Assembly (NCBI GenBank): GCA_964348095.1 | Contig: CAYGBK010000023.1 | Location: 1 to 17,792, forward strand | Length of the DNA: 17,792 nt | Reading direction: 5' to 3' | DNA from: WVXP01 sp964348095 | Lineage (GTDB): Bacteria > Desulfobacterota > BSN033 > WVXP01 | Part shown: piece after piece, positions 1 through 7,094 of the stretch | Layout: each line of letters opens with the position of its first letter | Numbering within the stretch: the first letter of the stretch is position 1 | Translations under genes and position numbers: made by a program | The notes under the pieces: generated by a model | The model's database searches: none | What the model was told of the DNA's origin: nothing | Seen by the model: only the letters and a program-made list of their open reading frames with translations

Positions 1-208
1 GTCTTGGACTTCCGTAAATAGCGACAATTCTTGGCACCGTCACACCCTTTCTCGAAATCCTGCAACCAGAAGAGGAAAAACCAAAGAGGCAACCAACGTC
101 TCGAAAACTCCCTTGGTCGGTCTTCTTTTTCTCCTCTCAAAAGCCGCTGTCGGGTCGCGTATCAACCAGGGGTGTCCCCAGTATCAACCCACAGAGCACA
201 TCTTTTGC

Positions 209-1402
209 TCAGACGGCTTTGTCGATGGCCTCTCCCACCTTACGACCAAGCTCTCTACAATTCCTGAGGTCTTCCGTCGTGGGAATGTATTGGATCGTGA
301 TTTTTGGATCGACAACCTCGATCTTCATCTCCTCCAAGGCGCGATTCATCAACTTGACCGCCTCGCCGCTCCACCCGTAGGAACCAAAAACTGCTCCAAT
401 TTTGTTCTGCGGGCGCAGCCCTTTCAGATAATGGAGCATGTCCGCCATGGTTGGCATCATTCCGTTGTTGAGGGTGGGGGAACCAAAGATCAGCGCCTTG
501 GCATCCAGGATCTCGGTCATGATGTCACTGCGGTGATTCCGCTTCAGGTCAAGTAGCTTCACCGTCACATTCTGATCCAACAATCCATCCGCCACAGATC
601 TTCCCATGGCCTCTGTGCTGTTCCACATGGTGTCATAGATAATCACGGCCTTGCGACAGGCCTTCTGCGTGGCCCAGGTGTCATAAGCCTCAATGATCTT
701 GTCCGGGTGAGAACGCCAGATCAGGCCGTGATCAGGGGCAATCATATCGATTTGGAGGTCCATTTTCTGGACCCCGTCCAGAAGCTTTCCCACAAGAGAG
801 GAGTACGGCAAGAGTATATTCGCATAGTACTTCGCCGCGTGACTGAAGAGCTCTGATTGGTCGACTTCATCATCAAACCGCTCGCCGGTAGCCCAGTGCT
901 GCCCGAAGGCGTCACTCGACACGAGCAGCCGATCCTCCTTGAGATAGGAAAACATACTGTCGGGCCAGTGCAACATCCTGGTTTCGAGGAATGCGACTGT
1001 CTTCTTTCCCAAGGTAATCTCCTGTCCAGATTCGACAACCTCGCAAGACCACTCTGGGGCATGGTAGTGTTCCAGAAGAGCCTTCTTACCCATGTTAGAA
1101 GATAATATTCTTTCGGGCCGCACTATTTCCACAAGATCGGGGAGACTGCTCGAGTGATCCGGTTCAACGTGGTTGACGATGATGTAGTCTATCTTTGCCG
1201 GATCAACAATCTGGCGAATCGCCTCCATGTGATCGGTCATAAATGGTTTCTTCACCGTATCCAAGAGGGCAATCTTGTCATCGATGACCAGGAAGGCGTT
1301 ATATGTCGTGCCCTGATAGGTCGTATATCCATGGAAGTCTCGGACATTCCAGTCCACTGCTCCCACCCAGTAAACATTCTCCGTAATTTCAACCGGTTTC
1401 AT
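209..1402 (-). CDS. A-type flavodiiron protein (FprA/ROO family)
   Basis: This is a cytoplasmic diiron/FMN enzyme that reduces O2 to water and/or NO to N2O with electrons from rubredoxin or a similar donor. The 397-residue protein has the two expected domains. The N-terminal metallo-beta-lactamase-like domain (about 1-250) keeps the full diiron ligand set: H78, E80, D82, H145, D164 and H225. The flavodoxin-like domain (about 252-394) shows an FMN phosphate loop (YDTMWNSTE, 257-265) and the segments SPTLNNG and GSYGWSGE. There is no C-terminal rubredoxin or flavin-reductase fusion, so it is the simple class A type. The ATG at 1402 is preceded by a strong GGAGGTT Shine-Dalgarno. It is divergent from the MscS gene. 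On the minus strand a TTGACA lies at 1655-1650, but no good -10 follows at normal spacing. Family assignment is firm; O2 versus NO preference cannot be told from sequence. Confidence 0.95.
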   Translation of the reverse strand: MKPVEITENVYWVGAVDWNVRDFHGYTTYQGTTYNAFLVIDDKIALLDTVKKPFMTDHMEAIRQIVDPAKIDYIIVNHVEPDHSSSLPDLVEIVRPERILSSNMGKKALLEHYHAPEWSCEVVESGQEITLGKKTVAFLETRMLHWPDSMFSYLKEDRLLVSSDAFGQHWATGERFDDEVDQSELFSHAAKYYANILLPYSSLVGKLLDGVQKMDLQIDMIAPDHGLIWRSHPDKIIEAYDTWATQKACRKAVIIYDTMWNSTEAMGRSVADGLLDQNVTVKLLDLKRNHRSDIMTEILDAKALIFGSPTLNNGMMPTMADMLHYLKGLRPQNKIGAVFGSYGWSGEAVKLMNRALEEMKIEVVDPKITIQYIPTTEDLRNCRELGRKVGEAIDKAV

Positions 1403-1770
1403 TCTGAACCTCCACGGTGCGAAATTGTTGTGCCATCCCCGAGACTATCCGATCGCTCGAATGTCCCCGCCTCATGAGAATCTGCTTGAAAAACCGCCAT
1501 CTATCCGCACCCCATTACCCCACCTTCAGCACTTGATAGATGCGCCCCTCTTCTAATAGTCTGGCCCCGCAAGTATCGGTTGCCACCTCGCTATTGTACC
1601 CCTATCGTAATAGACACTTTTCCTAGACAAAAACAATCGACGTATCGTTTGTCAAGTATTTCGGCTCCATTTAGAAAAACCCGCTTGATACCCTAAAGAA
1701 TTACTAGTATAACTCATTTTTACAGCTTGTTCGACGGTGCACAATCGCAGTAGCCGCTCCTGGAGGCTCC
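1403..1770. other. Divergent intergenic region between flavodiiron and MscS genes
   Basis: This 368-bp stretch separates two divergently transcribed genes and must hold both promoters. A convincing sigma70-like promoter is visible for the plus-strand gene only (1685-1713). I see no small gene, tRNA, clear operator palindrome or strong hairpin here. Confidence 0.6.
1685..1713 (+). promoter_or_regulatory. Sigma70-like promoter of the MscS-type gene
   Basis: TTGATA (1685-1690) and TATAAC (1708-1713) are separated by exactly 17 bp. Each box matches the consensus at five of six positions. The -10 ends about 57 bp before the MscS start codon at 1771, leaving room for a short leader. Confidence 0.6.
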
Positions 1771-3105
1771 ATGAATTTGATAGAGACCTTCTTCGATCAA
1801 TTGTTGGCAATAGCGAAACAGCCATGGGTGCGCGATATGGCGTTATTGATTGGCGTTTCGCTTGTCGCCTACCTTCCAGGATGGTTCACTGCTCGCGCCA
1901 TCAGGAAACGGGAGGAGTCGCCAAAGCGTAAGCGATCGCAGGCCATGAATGTCGGACTGAAGCTTCTCGAGGTGTCGGTATGGCCGATATGGGCTCTCAT
2001 CCTGCTCTATGTGGGTTTTGGTGTCTGGGTTCACGTTGCGCCGGAATCGGCCGGTGACCCGTTCCGAGTCCTTCCGATCATCTGGTTCTTTTTTCTCTAC
2101 AGAATTCTCAAATGTCTGACCAGGGAGACTCTCCCTCCCGGCAGCCGCCGAAAAGCAATTCGACGGGGCGTGATTCCCCTTGTTTTTATTCTCGCCGTAC
2201 TCCAGCAACTGGCACTTCTTGGACCTCTAGTGAGATGGCTTGGACGTCCCTTTGTTAGCATCGGTAGGACAGAGATCTCGGTGGTCTCTCTTGCAATCGC
2301 CGTTGGCGTGGTCTTGGTCTTCCTGCTTGTGGCCCGCCTGATCGCGGTAATCCTAGGGTCCCGCATCCTGCCGGGACTCGGATTTGACCGCACCTTAAGC
2401 GAGAATCTAGCCACCCTTTTCCGCTACGCCCTTGTCGCCTTCGGCCTCTTCGTCGCCGTGGACACTCTCGGCTTCGATCTCAGTGCCCTTAAGATTGCCC
2501 TCGGGGCTCTGGGAGTCGGCATCGGATTTGGCCTGCAAGGCGTCGTCAATAACTTTGTCAGTGGGCTGATTATGCTTGTCGAAAGAACGGTCAAGAAAGG
2601 AGACATCATCACTGTCGGTGGAACGGACGGTCGGGTGATTAACATCGGATTACGGAGCAGCATCGTACGAACCCGCGGGGGCCGTGAAATCATCGTTCCT
2701 AACAGTGATCTGGTAAGCTCCCAGGTGACGAACTACAGCTACCGTGATACCCTCGTGAGAGTGGACATTTCAGTGGGGGTCAGTTACGGGTCTGATCCCA
2801 ATCAGGTCCGGGATCTGCTGCTTCAGGCCGCAAAAGAGGAGGCGCGAATTCTTGATAATCCTCTGTCTGATGTGGTTTTCCAGGGATACGGTAACAGTTC
2901 TATCGACTTTGAACTCAGGGTTTGGATCGACGATGCGTGGCAGCTGCCTCAGGTGCGCAGTGCCCTGTATTTCTCAATCTGGTACAAGCTGAAAGCCGCA
3001 GGCATCGAGATCCCGTTCCCCCAGCGAGACCTCCATATGCGCAGCGGAGAGCTCAAAGTACAGCTTGCGACACCGGGAAAAACGGGTGGCGTCGGAGAGG
3101 AGTGA
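1771..3105 (+). CDS. MscS-family mechanosensitive ion channel
   Basis: This is an inner-membrane small-conductance mechanosensitive channel homologue that would open under membrane tension and release solutes on hypo-osmotic shock. At 444 residues it is longer than E. coli MscS (286), because extra transmembrane segments precede the conserved core. Hydrophobic segments lie near 20-43, 66-88, 102-118, 133-153, 168-195 and 212-235. They are followed by the Gly/Ala-rich pore helix (LGALGVGIGFGLQGVVNNF) and then the beta domain (VKKGDIITV, GRVINIGLRSS, REIIVPNS), which is diagnostic of the family. The C-terminal alpha/beta domain runs to about residue 420, with a short charged tail. The ATG at 1771 has a TGGAGG ribosome site seven bases upstream. 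It is transcribed alone, away from the flavodiiron gene. The family call is firm; ion selectivity and gating are not inferable. Confidence 0.95.
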   Translation: MNLIETFFDQLLAIAKQPWVRDMALLIGVSLVAYLPGWFTARAIRKREESPKRKRSQAMNVGLKLLEVSVWPIWALILLYVGFGVWVHVAPESAGDPFRVLPIIWFFFLYRILKCLTRETLPPGSRRKAIRRGVIPLVFILAVLQQLALLGPLVRWLGRPFVSIGRTEISVVSLAIAVGVVLVFLLVARLIAVILGSRILPGLGFDRTLSENLATLFRYALVAFGLFVAVDTLGFDLSALKIALGALGVGIGFGLQGVVNNFVSGLIMLVERTVKKGDIITVGGTDGRVINIGLRSSIVRTRGGREIIVPNSDLVSSQVTNYSYRDTLVRVDISVGVSYGSDPNQVRDLLLQAAKEEARILDNPLSDVVFQGYGNSSIDFELRVWIDDAWQLPQVRSALYFSIWYKLKAAGIEIPFPQRDLHMRSGELKVQLATPGKTGGVGEE

Positions 3106-3381
3106 ACAGAGGGTGGTGCCTGATGGGTCCTCGCCCGTCACCTTCCATGTAAGTCTTAATTTCTCACCACGATGGGCCTGGTGGCGTCACGCAGGACTGC
3201 GTAATTCCAACCCTTCCATCACCGGATTTGACCCGGGCGGCGTTCCTGTTTTCGATGGACAAGCTTGTCATGGGGTTGGGTCGAGGACCCCTGCATGTTC
3301 CGAGAAGCCGTGAGATCAGGTGGCGAAGAACACTTACTCACACGCCACGTGGGGACTGAAAAGGCAAACACCTGTCAATCC
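3106..3381. other. Convergent intergenic region
   Basis: This 276-bp stretch lies between the ends of two converging genes. I found no gene, no hairpin followed by a T-run, and no resemblance to the repeat family found elsewhere in the window. Confidence 0.5.
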
Positions 3382-3897
3382 TTACTCTTTATCTTTCGTT
3401 TTCTGAGATTCACCTTTCTTGGATTTGGCCCCAGGAGATAATTTCCCCTCTGTGGATGGTTTCTTTGCCTTTTCGGTGGGTTTTTCCTTTGGCTTTTCTC
3501 CTTTCTTGGTCTCTTTCTTTTTCGCTTTTTCTTTCTTGGGTTCCTCTTTCTTAGGCTCTTTCTTCTTTTCGGACTTCTCAGGTTTCTTCTTAGGTTTTTC
3601 CTTGGGTTCTGCCTTTTTTCCCTTTTCGACGGGGGAAGGGGCAGCCTCTTTCAATGCCACTTCCTTTGCAACTTCTTCCTTTTTCTCCTTCTTCACCTTT
3701 TCCGCCGGTTTCGCCCGAGCTTTCCTGGCAACCTCGACTTTGGGTTTCTCCTTTTCAGGCTTTTCCTGCCTGGCCTCTTGCCGTGCGACCTGAAGGCGTC
3801 TCCCCTCGAGAAGTTCCCTTGCTCTTGCCTTCCGGCGTTTCTTCTTTCGTCGCCTCCGTCTGGCCAGCTCCCTGTCCCTCTCTCGTCGTCTCGGCAT
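3382..3897 (-). CDS. Lysine/glutamate-rich low-complexity basic protein
   Basis: No function can be assigned. The 171-residue product starts with an Arg-rich segment (PRRRERDRELARRRRRKKKR, residues 2-21) and continues as irregular KKE/KEKPK/PKKE repeats to the end. About 50 residues are lysine. I count no Phe, Tyr, Trp, Ile, Cys, His or Asn, so it should be disordered and could bind nucleic acid or acidic partners. The N-terminus loosely recalls short Arg-rich DUF6800-like proteins, but that is only an impression. The ATG at 3897 is chosen because GGAGGGGG lies 6 bases upstream. A TTG eight codons earlier opens the frame but lacks such a site. The antisense Phe/Ser-rich frame is a mirror of the Lys/Glu codons. 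A well-placed ribosome site and a frame without stops support a real gene, but repetitive purine-rich DNA can also give a long open frame by chance. Confidence 0.6.
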   Translation of the reverse strand: MPRRRERDRELARRRRRKKKRRKARARELLEGRRLQVARQEARQEKPEKEKPKVEVARKARAKPAEKVKKEKKEEVAKEVALKEAAPSPVEKGKKAEPKEKPKKKPEKSEKKKEPKKEEPKKEKAKKKETKKGEKPKEKPTEKAKKPSTEGKLSPGAKSKKGESQKTKDKE

Positions 3898-4223
3898 CGC
3901 TTTCCCCCTCCGTGTCGGCAATTGACGGGTTGGATGGTATGATAATTCCAGATCGTTGTCAACCGGTCACGATGTGAGGAGTTTCCCCAGTTTTGTGGAC
4001 ACTCATGTCCCCAGGGGACGTTTGCAGAGGAATCGGGTCAGTACTGCCCGGCCTATTCCGAAATCCCTTCAGAATACCCTGGGCACGGCTTCACAAGAGT
4101 AATTTGCCGGAAAGTGGGAAGGAAACTCTCAGCGCTAATCAGGGTTCTTTCGGCGGAAATATTCTAGCACAGTGGACGTCTCCGCAATCTCTCACAGAGC
4201 ACACCGAGCCTCAGAGAGAACGT

Positions 4224-4254
4224 CCTCTGGATTGGTGAGAGGCCAATCCAGAGG
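4224..4254. repeat. Hairpin 1 of repeat copy A
   Basis: Perfect 12-bp inverted repeat: CCTCTGGATTGG (4224-4235) and its complement (4243-4254) around a 7-nt loop. It recurs at 17649-17679 with one change that converts a G-C pair to G-U, so an RNA hairpin would be kept. No T-run follows, so it is not a standard terminator. Confidence 0.8.
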
Positions 4255-4261
4255 AGATGAC

Positions 4262-4296
4262 TTGGCCTAATTTTTCCCCTCAAAAAATTAGGCCAA
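4262..4296. repeat. Hairpin 2 of repeat copy A
   Basis: Perfect 14-bp inverted repeat: TTGGCCTAATTTTT (4262-4275) and its complement (4283-4296) with loop CCCCTCA. The identical 35-bp structure occurs at 17687-17721. A further weaker hairpin (CCCCGCA/TGTGGGG, 4350-4369) follows. The 3' flank is A-rich rather than T-rich, which argues against intrinsic termination on the plus strand. Confidence 0.85.
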
Positions 4297-4655
4297 AAAC
4301 CTGGTCCATTAGTTTTTTCACTCTGCGAAATCTGAGAGCTCGAGCGATACCCCGCAGATTCCTGTGGGGGAGAGCGGGCGAGAGAAGCTGGTGCTTCTAT
4401 GGAAGCCCGCTTTCATCAGACAAAAACCGAGAAAACAAACTTGAACAACGGCTTGTCCCCACCCGTCCACCAACGGGCCAAGGGGGTCAACGGGAGGGCA
4501 AGGGAGCGAGGGGATATGGGTGTCCCCTCAAAAGATCCGAGATTGTCCTAAAATATCAGAATGTTAGAGGTTTTTTGCTTTAAAAACTCAGGTAACTCCT
4601 CGCCTCTCTGTCAGCATACTTTTGTTCCTGACGAGAGACCGGATAGTCGAAATCC

Positions 4656-4684
4656 TTGTGTGACGAATCAATAATTGATATTCT
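4656..4684 (+). promoter_or_regulatory. Possible promoter of the BCAM0308-like gene
   Basis: TTGTGT (4656-4661) and TATTCT (4679-4684) are spaced 17 bp apart, about 97 bp before the chosen start at 4782. Each box matches the sigma70 consensus at only four of six positions, so this is a weak call. Confidence 0.3.
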
Positions 4685-4781
4685 CTCCGTATACCCCTTA
4701 ACCTTCCAACCTTTCGGTCTATACTTCAACAATACGAATCCTGTGTGTTATGGATCGAGACGGAGGTCTAACGAGAATTCA

Positions 4782-5279
4782 ATGAGCGCTTCCCGAAAAA
4801 ACCGATTGATTCGTGAGAAGATCCACGACCCTTACCATGAAACTCGGAAATACTCCGACGGAGTCATGTGCCCAGACTGCCATGCAATGTATCAAAGTGG
4901 ACATTGGCTCTGGCCACGGGAGGACGAGATTCAGAACCTCTCTTCCGCCGATCAATCCTTATGTCCGGCGTGTAGAAGAATCCGTGATAAATACCCTGCT
5001 GGAATCGTCGTCCTCGAGGGTCAATATTTGAGCAGACGGAAAGAGGAAATCCTGAACCTTGTAGACCGAATCGTGAAGGAGCAGAGCTACAAGTCCCCAC
5101 TAAAAAAGGTCATAAGCCATGACGAGAAGAAAGGGGCAATAGTGATTCATGTTACCGATGATCATTTGGCCCGGCAGCTTGGTGAGGCAATTCACCGGGC
5201 ACATAAGGGGGACCTGAAGGTAAAGTACGGAGAGGAAGCGCGCTTCGTTCGTGTCCATTGGCGTCGGGAGATAACGTAA
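4782..5279 (+). CDS. BCAM0308-like zinc-ribbon protein
   Basis: The 165-residue protein resembles the BCAM0308 family of small bacterial proteins, whose function is not established as far as I know. It opens with a basic segment ending in the family-typical RLIREKIHDPY (8-18). A probable zinc site follows, made of two CPxC knuckles (C30/C33 and C61/C64) about 28 residues apart with a GHWLWP stretch between them. The motif LCPACRRIRDKYPAG (60-74) is strongly family-like. A C-terminal domain (about 105-162; VIHVTDDHLARQLGEAIHRA) recalls small RNA- or ribosome-associated folds, but that is inference. The ATG at 4782 is preferred over the frame opening at 4656 because the homologous region starts here and the extra 42 residues look non-coding. 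GGAGGT lies 14 bases upstream, farther than usual. It sits just downstream of repeat copy A. Confidence 0.8.
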   Translation: MSASRKNRLIREKIHDPYHETRKYSDGVMCPDCHAMYQSGHWLWPREDEIQNLSSADQSLCPACRRIRDKYPAGIVVLEGQYLSRRKEEILNLVDRIVKEQSYKSPLKKVISHDEKKGAIVIHVTDDHLARQLGEAIHRAHKGDLKVKYGEEARFVRVHWRREIT

Positions 5280-5290
5280 TATTTGACAGG

Positions 5291-5318
5291 TGTCAGTTGC
5301 CTGTTGTCAGTGGTCAGA
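5291..5318 (+). repeat. Heptanucleotide tandem array (TGTCAGT type)
   Basis: Four consecutive 7-mers: TGTCAGT, TGCCTGT, TGTCAGT, GGTCAGA. The first 27 bases match 11875-11901 at 25 positions. It sits immediately after the BCAM0308-like stop codon in a convergent intergenic region that otherwise shows nothing recognisable. Confidence 0.65.
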
Positions 5319-5560
5319 CTTTTCAAGCCACCGAGAGGTTAGCCACCTTACCTAAAGGGGATCCGTTGCTGCTTTTCAGTGGCCGGTTTCCAAGGGGACC
5401 TGAAAACGTTCGGTGAGAAATGCGATCCCTAACAATCCCTCATTGATTGGTGAATTTTCATCCTTCAACAACGCACCAAGAGCGGGAGCTCCAAGCTCAG
5501 AAGATTCTCACCCATCTTCCCGCAGCTCTCTCACTAGGTATCCGGGATCCTGGCATGGGG

Positions 5561-6286
5561 TTAGACCAAATATGGTTCCCATTGGCGGGCTGTTTCACGC
5601 ACATACCCAGGAGGGAGGTCGCCAACCATTCGGTTGTGACCGGGTAGGAGTACCTCTATTTTCAATTCAGCAAGTCGGAATAGGGACTCCTGAAGCTCCG
5701 GCCCACTCGCCCCATGAAGGTCGAACCGGCCAATGGCGTGGTCGGCGTAAATAACATCTCCGGGAATCAGGATTTTCTTGGGATCATTATAAAGAGCAAC
5801 GCTGCCAGGCGAATGTCCTGGAACGTGAATCACCTCCCAGACCGTGCCTCCAACATTGAGACTATTGCCATCCTGAAGCTTCCGATTCACGTGAAACTTG
5901 AACGCACCGGGTTTGAGTGCATATTGGGCCTGGCACATTTCCCGAAACATGTCCATGCCGTAGACGGTTCTTTCATCCCCTGTTTCCAACGATTCCGCTT
6001 CTAGGGTATGCATCCATACCTCTGCCCAGGGCATCTGGTGGAGGACGTCAGCCAGGCAGCCGATATGATCGAGGTGCGTGTGGGTCATGATAACCCTTTT
6101 GATGGACTCAAGCTCGACCCCCATGCCTCGTATCGCCTGGATTTTGTAACTACCCTTTCCCATCAAACCTGGATCAATGAGGGTAAGGTCATCGGACGAC
6201 AACTCGCCCAACACGTAGGCGTGGGAATCGGGAATAAACTCATCCTGGCCTGGAATGAAATGGACACCAGCTGCAATTTGTCCCAT
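5561..6286 (-). CDS. MBL-fold metallo-hydrolase
   Basis: This is a 241-residue metallo-beta-lactamase-fold hydrolase of the glyoxalase II-like branch. The dinuclear metal site is complete: HTHLDH (H69, H71, D73, H74), H158 in VPGHSPGS, D177 in PGDVIY and H217 in LPGHN. The spacing and the PGHSPGS motif point to a thioester or lactone hydrolase rather than an antibiotic-degrading lactamase, but the substrate cannot be read from sequence. There is no signal peptide, so it is cytoplasmic. The ATG at 6286 has GGAAGGTG a few bases upstream. It is the last gene of a minus-strand series with the permease (178-bp gap) and the acyl-CoA synthetase genes. A role with CoA thioesters would fit those neighbours but is speculative. 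Its 3' end converges on the BCAM0308-like gene. Confidence 0.9.
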   Translation of the reverse strand: MGQIAAGVHFIPGQDEFIPDSHAYVLGELSSDDLTLIDPGLMGKGSYKIQAIRGMGVELESIKRVIMTHTHLDHIGCLADVLHQMPWAEVWMHTLEAESLETGDERTVYGMDMFREMCQAQYALKPGAFKFHVNRKLQDGNSLNVGGTVWEVIHVPGHSPGSVALYNDPKKILIPGDVIYADHAIGRFDLHGASGPELQESLFRLAELKIEVLLPGHNRMVGDLPPGYVRETARQWEPYLV

Positions 6287-6464
6287 TTGTCACCTTCCAA
6301 AGAATTTCAGTTTCTTCTATAGCTTTTCACGATAGCCTGATGTGCCAAACGGTTCAAGGACCTGACGACCACGAGTACGCGGCTAGCCTTCAACGGCTTC
6401 GCGAAAAAACGGCCACCCCTGATAGCTCGACACCTGCGATGGGCGGGTTCATAAAGCTATCCCG

Positions 6465-6974
6465 TCAAATCGTTTCCACCAGTTTCGTTCCCGCGAAAAA
6501 GGTTTGGGCAATAAACCCTGCAATCGGCGGAAAGAAGAAGGTACATGCGACACGAATGACCGTAAATTTCCAGCCCAATATTCCGACTTCCATGGGCAAC
6601 CTCGCAAATGACCACAGGGACCATGCCGTTAGAAAAGCGACCAGGGTTCCTACGCTGGCGCCGGAATGAAGCAGCCCGACAGCAATCGGCATGCTGACAA
6701 AAGGGCCTCCCGGGGTCAAACCGCCAGCCAGCGTCCCAACAATTATGCCTCGCATACCAGATTCCACCCCCACCCATTTTGAAACGACCTCTCTGGGAAG
6801 AAGAACCTGGACCATTCCGGCCATGATGAAAGCGAAGAACAACAACGGTAAAATCTCAACTACGAGAGTTAGGGCAGATTTCATCCCCATTAGGTGTTCC
6901 CCTTGTCCCTTCAAGTAGCCGACAAGAAGCAGCACCATTGCGAGGGTACCCATTATTACAGTCGGAATTAACAT
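6465..6974 (-). CDS. Half-size permease, ArsP/YraQ (DUF318)-like
   Basis: This 169-residue integral membrane protein has about four or five hydrophobic segments (near 3-22, 36-58, 82-110, 112-128 and 145-164). It carries a Gly/Pro-rich motif, GGLTPGGPFVSMPI (94-107), like the re-entrant motif of the predicted permease family PF03773. Full-length members have about 300 or more residues in two related halves, so this is a single-half version that would need to dimerise. The ATG at 6974 is preferred because AGGAGG lies nine bases upstream. Two earlier in-frame starts (7043 and 7001) lack a ribosome site and would add a non-hydrophobic leader. It is downstream of the acyl-CoA synthetase beta gene by 120 bp on the same strand. 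The substrate is unknown; family confidence is moderate to good. Confidence 0.75.
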   Translation of the reverse strand: MLIPTVIMGTLAMVLLLVGYLKGQGEHLMGMKSALTLVVEILPLLFFAFIMAGMVQVLLPREVVSKWVGVESGMRGIIVGTLAGGLTPGGPFVSMPIAVGLLHSGASVGTLVAFLTAWSLWSFARLPMEVGILGWKFTVIRVACTFFFPPIAGFIAQTFFAGTKLVETI

Positions 6975-7094
6975 GCTCGGTTTCCTCCTCTTCTCAGCCA
7001 TACGTGACGCCCATGGTCTAGACCGGCTCACCGCTGTCAGCAATCGACTTATTTTCTTGATTTTGCCGATGCCTATTGACTCAACCGCTCATTC

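Larger units (their letters stand above)
3988..4602 (+). repeat. Long intergenic repeat, copy A
   Basis: This non-coding stretch is related to two other regions of the window. Its left end (3988-4052) matches 11725-11788 in the same orientation, sharing AGTTTTG, GTTTGCAGAGGAA and GGGTC. Its centre (about 4098-4371) matches 17525-17792 in the same orientation and includes two hairpins. Its segment 4398-4432 matches the reverse complement of about 11805-11840. Its right part (about 4450-4602) matches 12110-12267 directly and the reverse complement of the left end of copy C (17413-17485). The element therefore appears to be built from inverted halves, like a MITE or a large palindrome. Short open frames within it do not line up with conserved frames between copies. 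It lies in the divergent gap between the Lys-rich gene and the BCAM0308-like gene. Boundaries are approximate. Confidence 0.75.

Noticed and set aside
113..556. 147-codon plus-strand frame opposite the flavodiiron gene
   Set aside because: It is antisense to the conserved flavodoxin domain, with no recognisable product.
3419..3793. Phe/Ser-rich plus-strand frame opposite the lysine-rich gene
   Set aside because: It mirrors Lys/Glu codons read on the other strand (AAG and GAA become CTT and TTC) and has no ribosome site.
4262..4296. Hairpin 2 as a Rho-independent terminator
   Set aside because: Neither strand shows a T-run directly after the stem; the T-run lies inside the stem itself.
3993..4583. 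Two plus-strand open frames of 81 and 108 codons inside repeat A
   Set aside because: They span hairpins and repeat DNA, the reading frame is not kept in the other copies, and there is no recognisable domain.
4656..4781. N-terminal extension of the BCAM0308-like protein
   Set aside because: Family similarity begins at the ATG at 4782, and the extension overlaps the likely promoter region.
5291..5318. CRISPR-like repeat
   Set aside because: The unit is only 7 bp with no unique spacers, so it is a simple tandem array.
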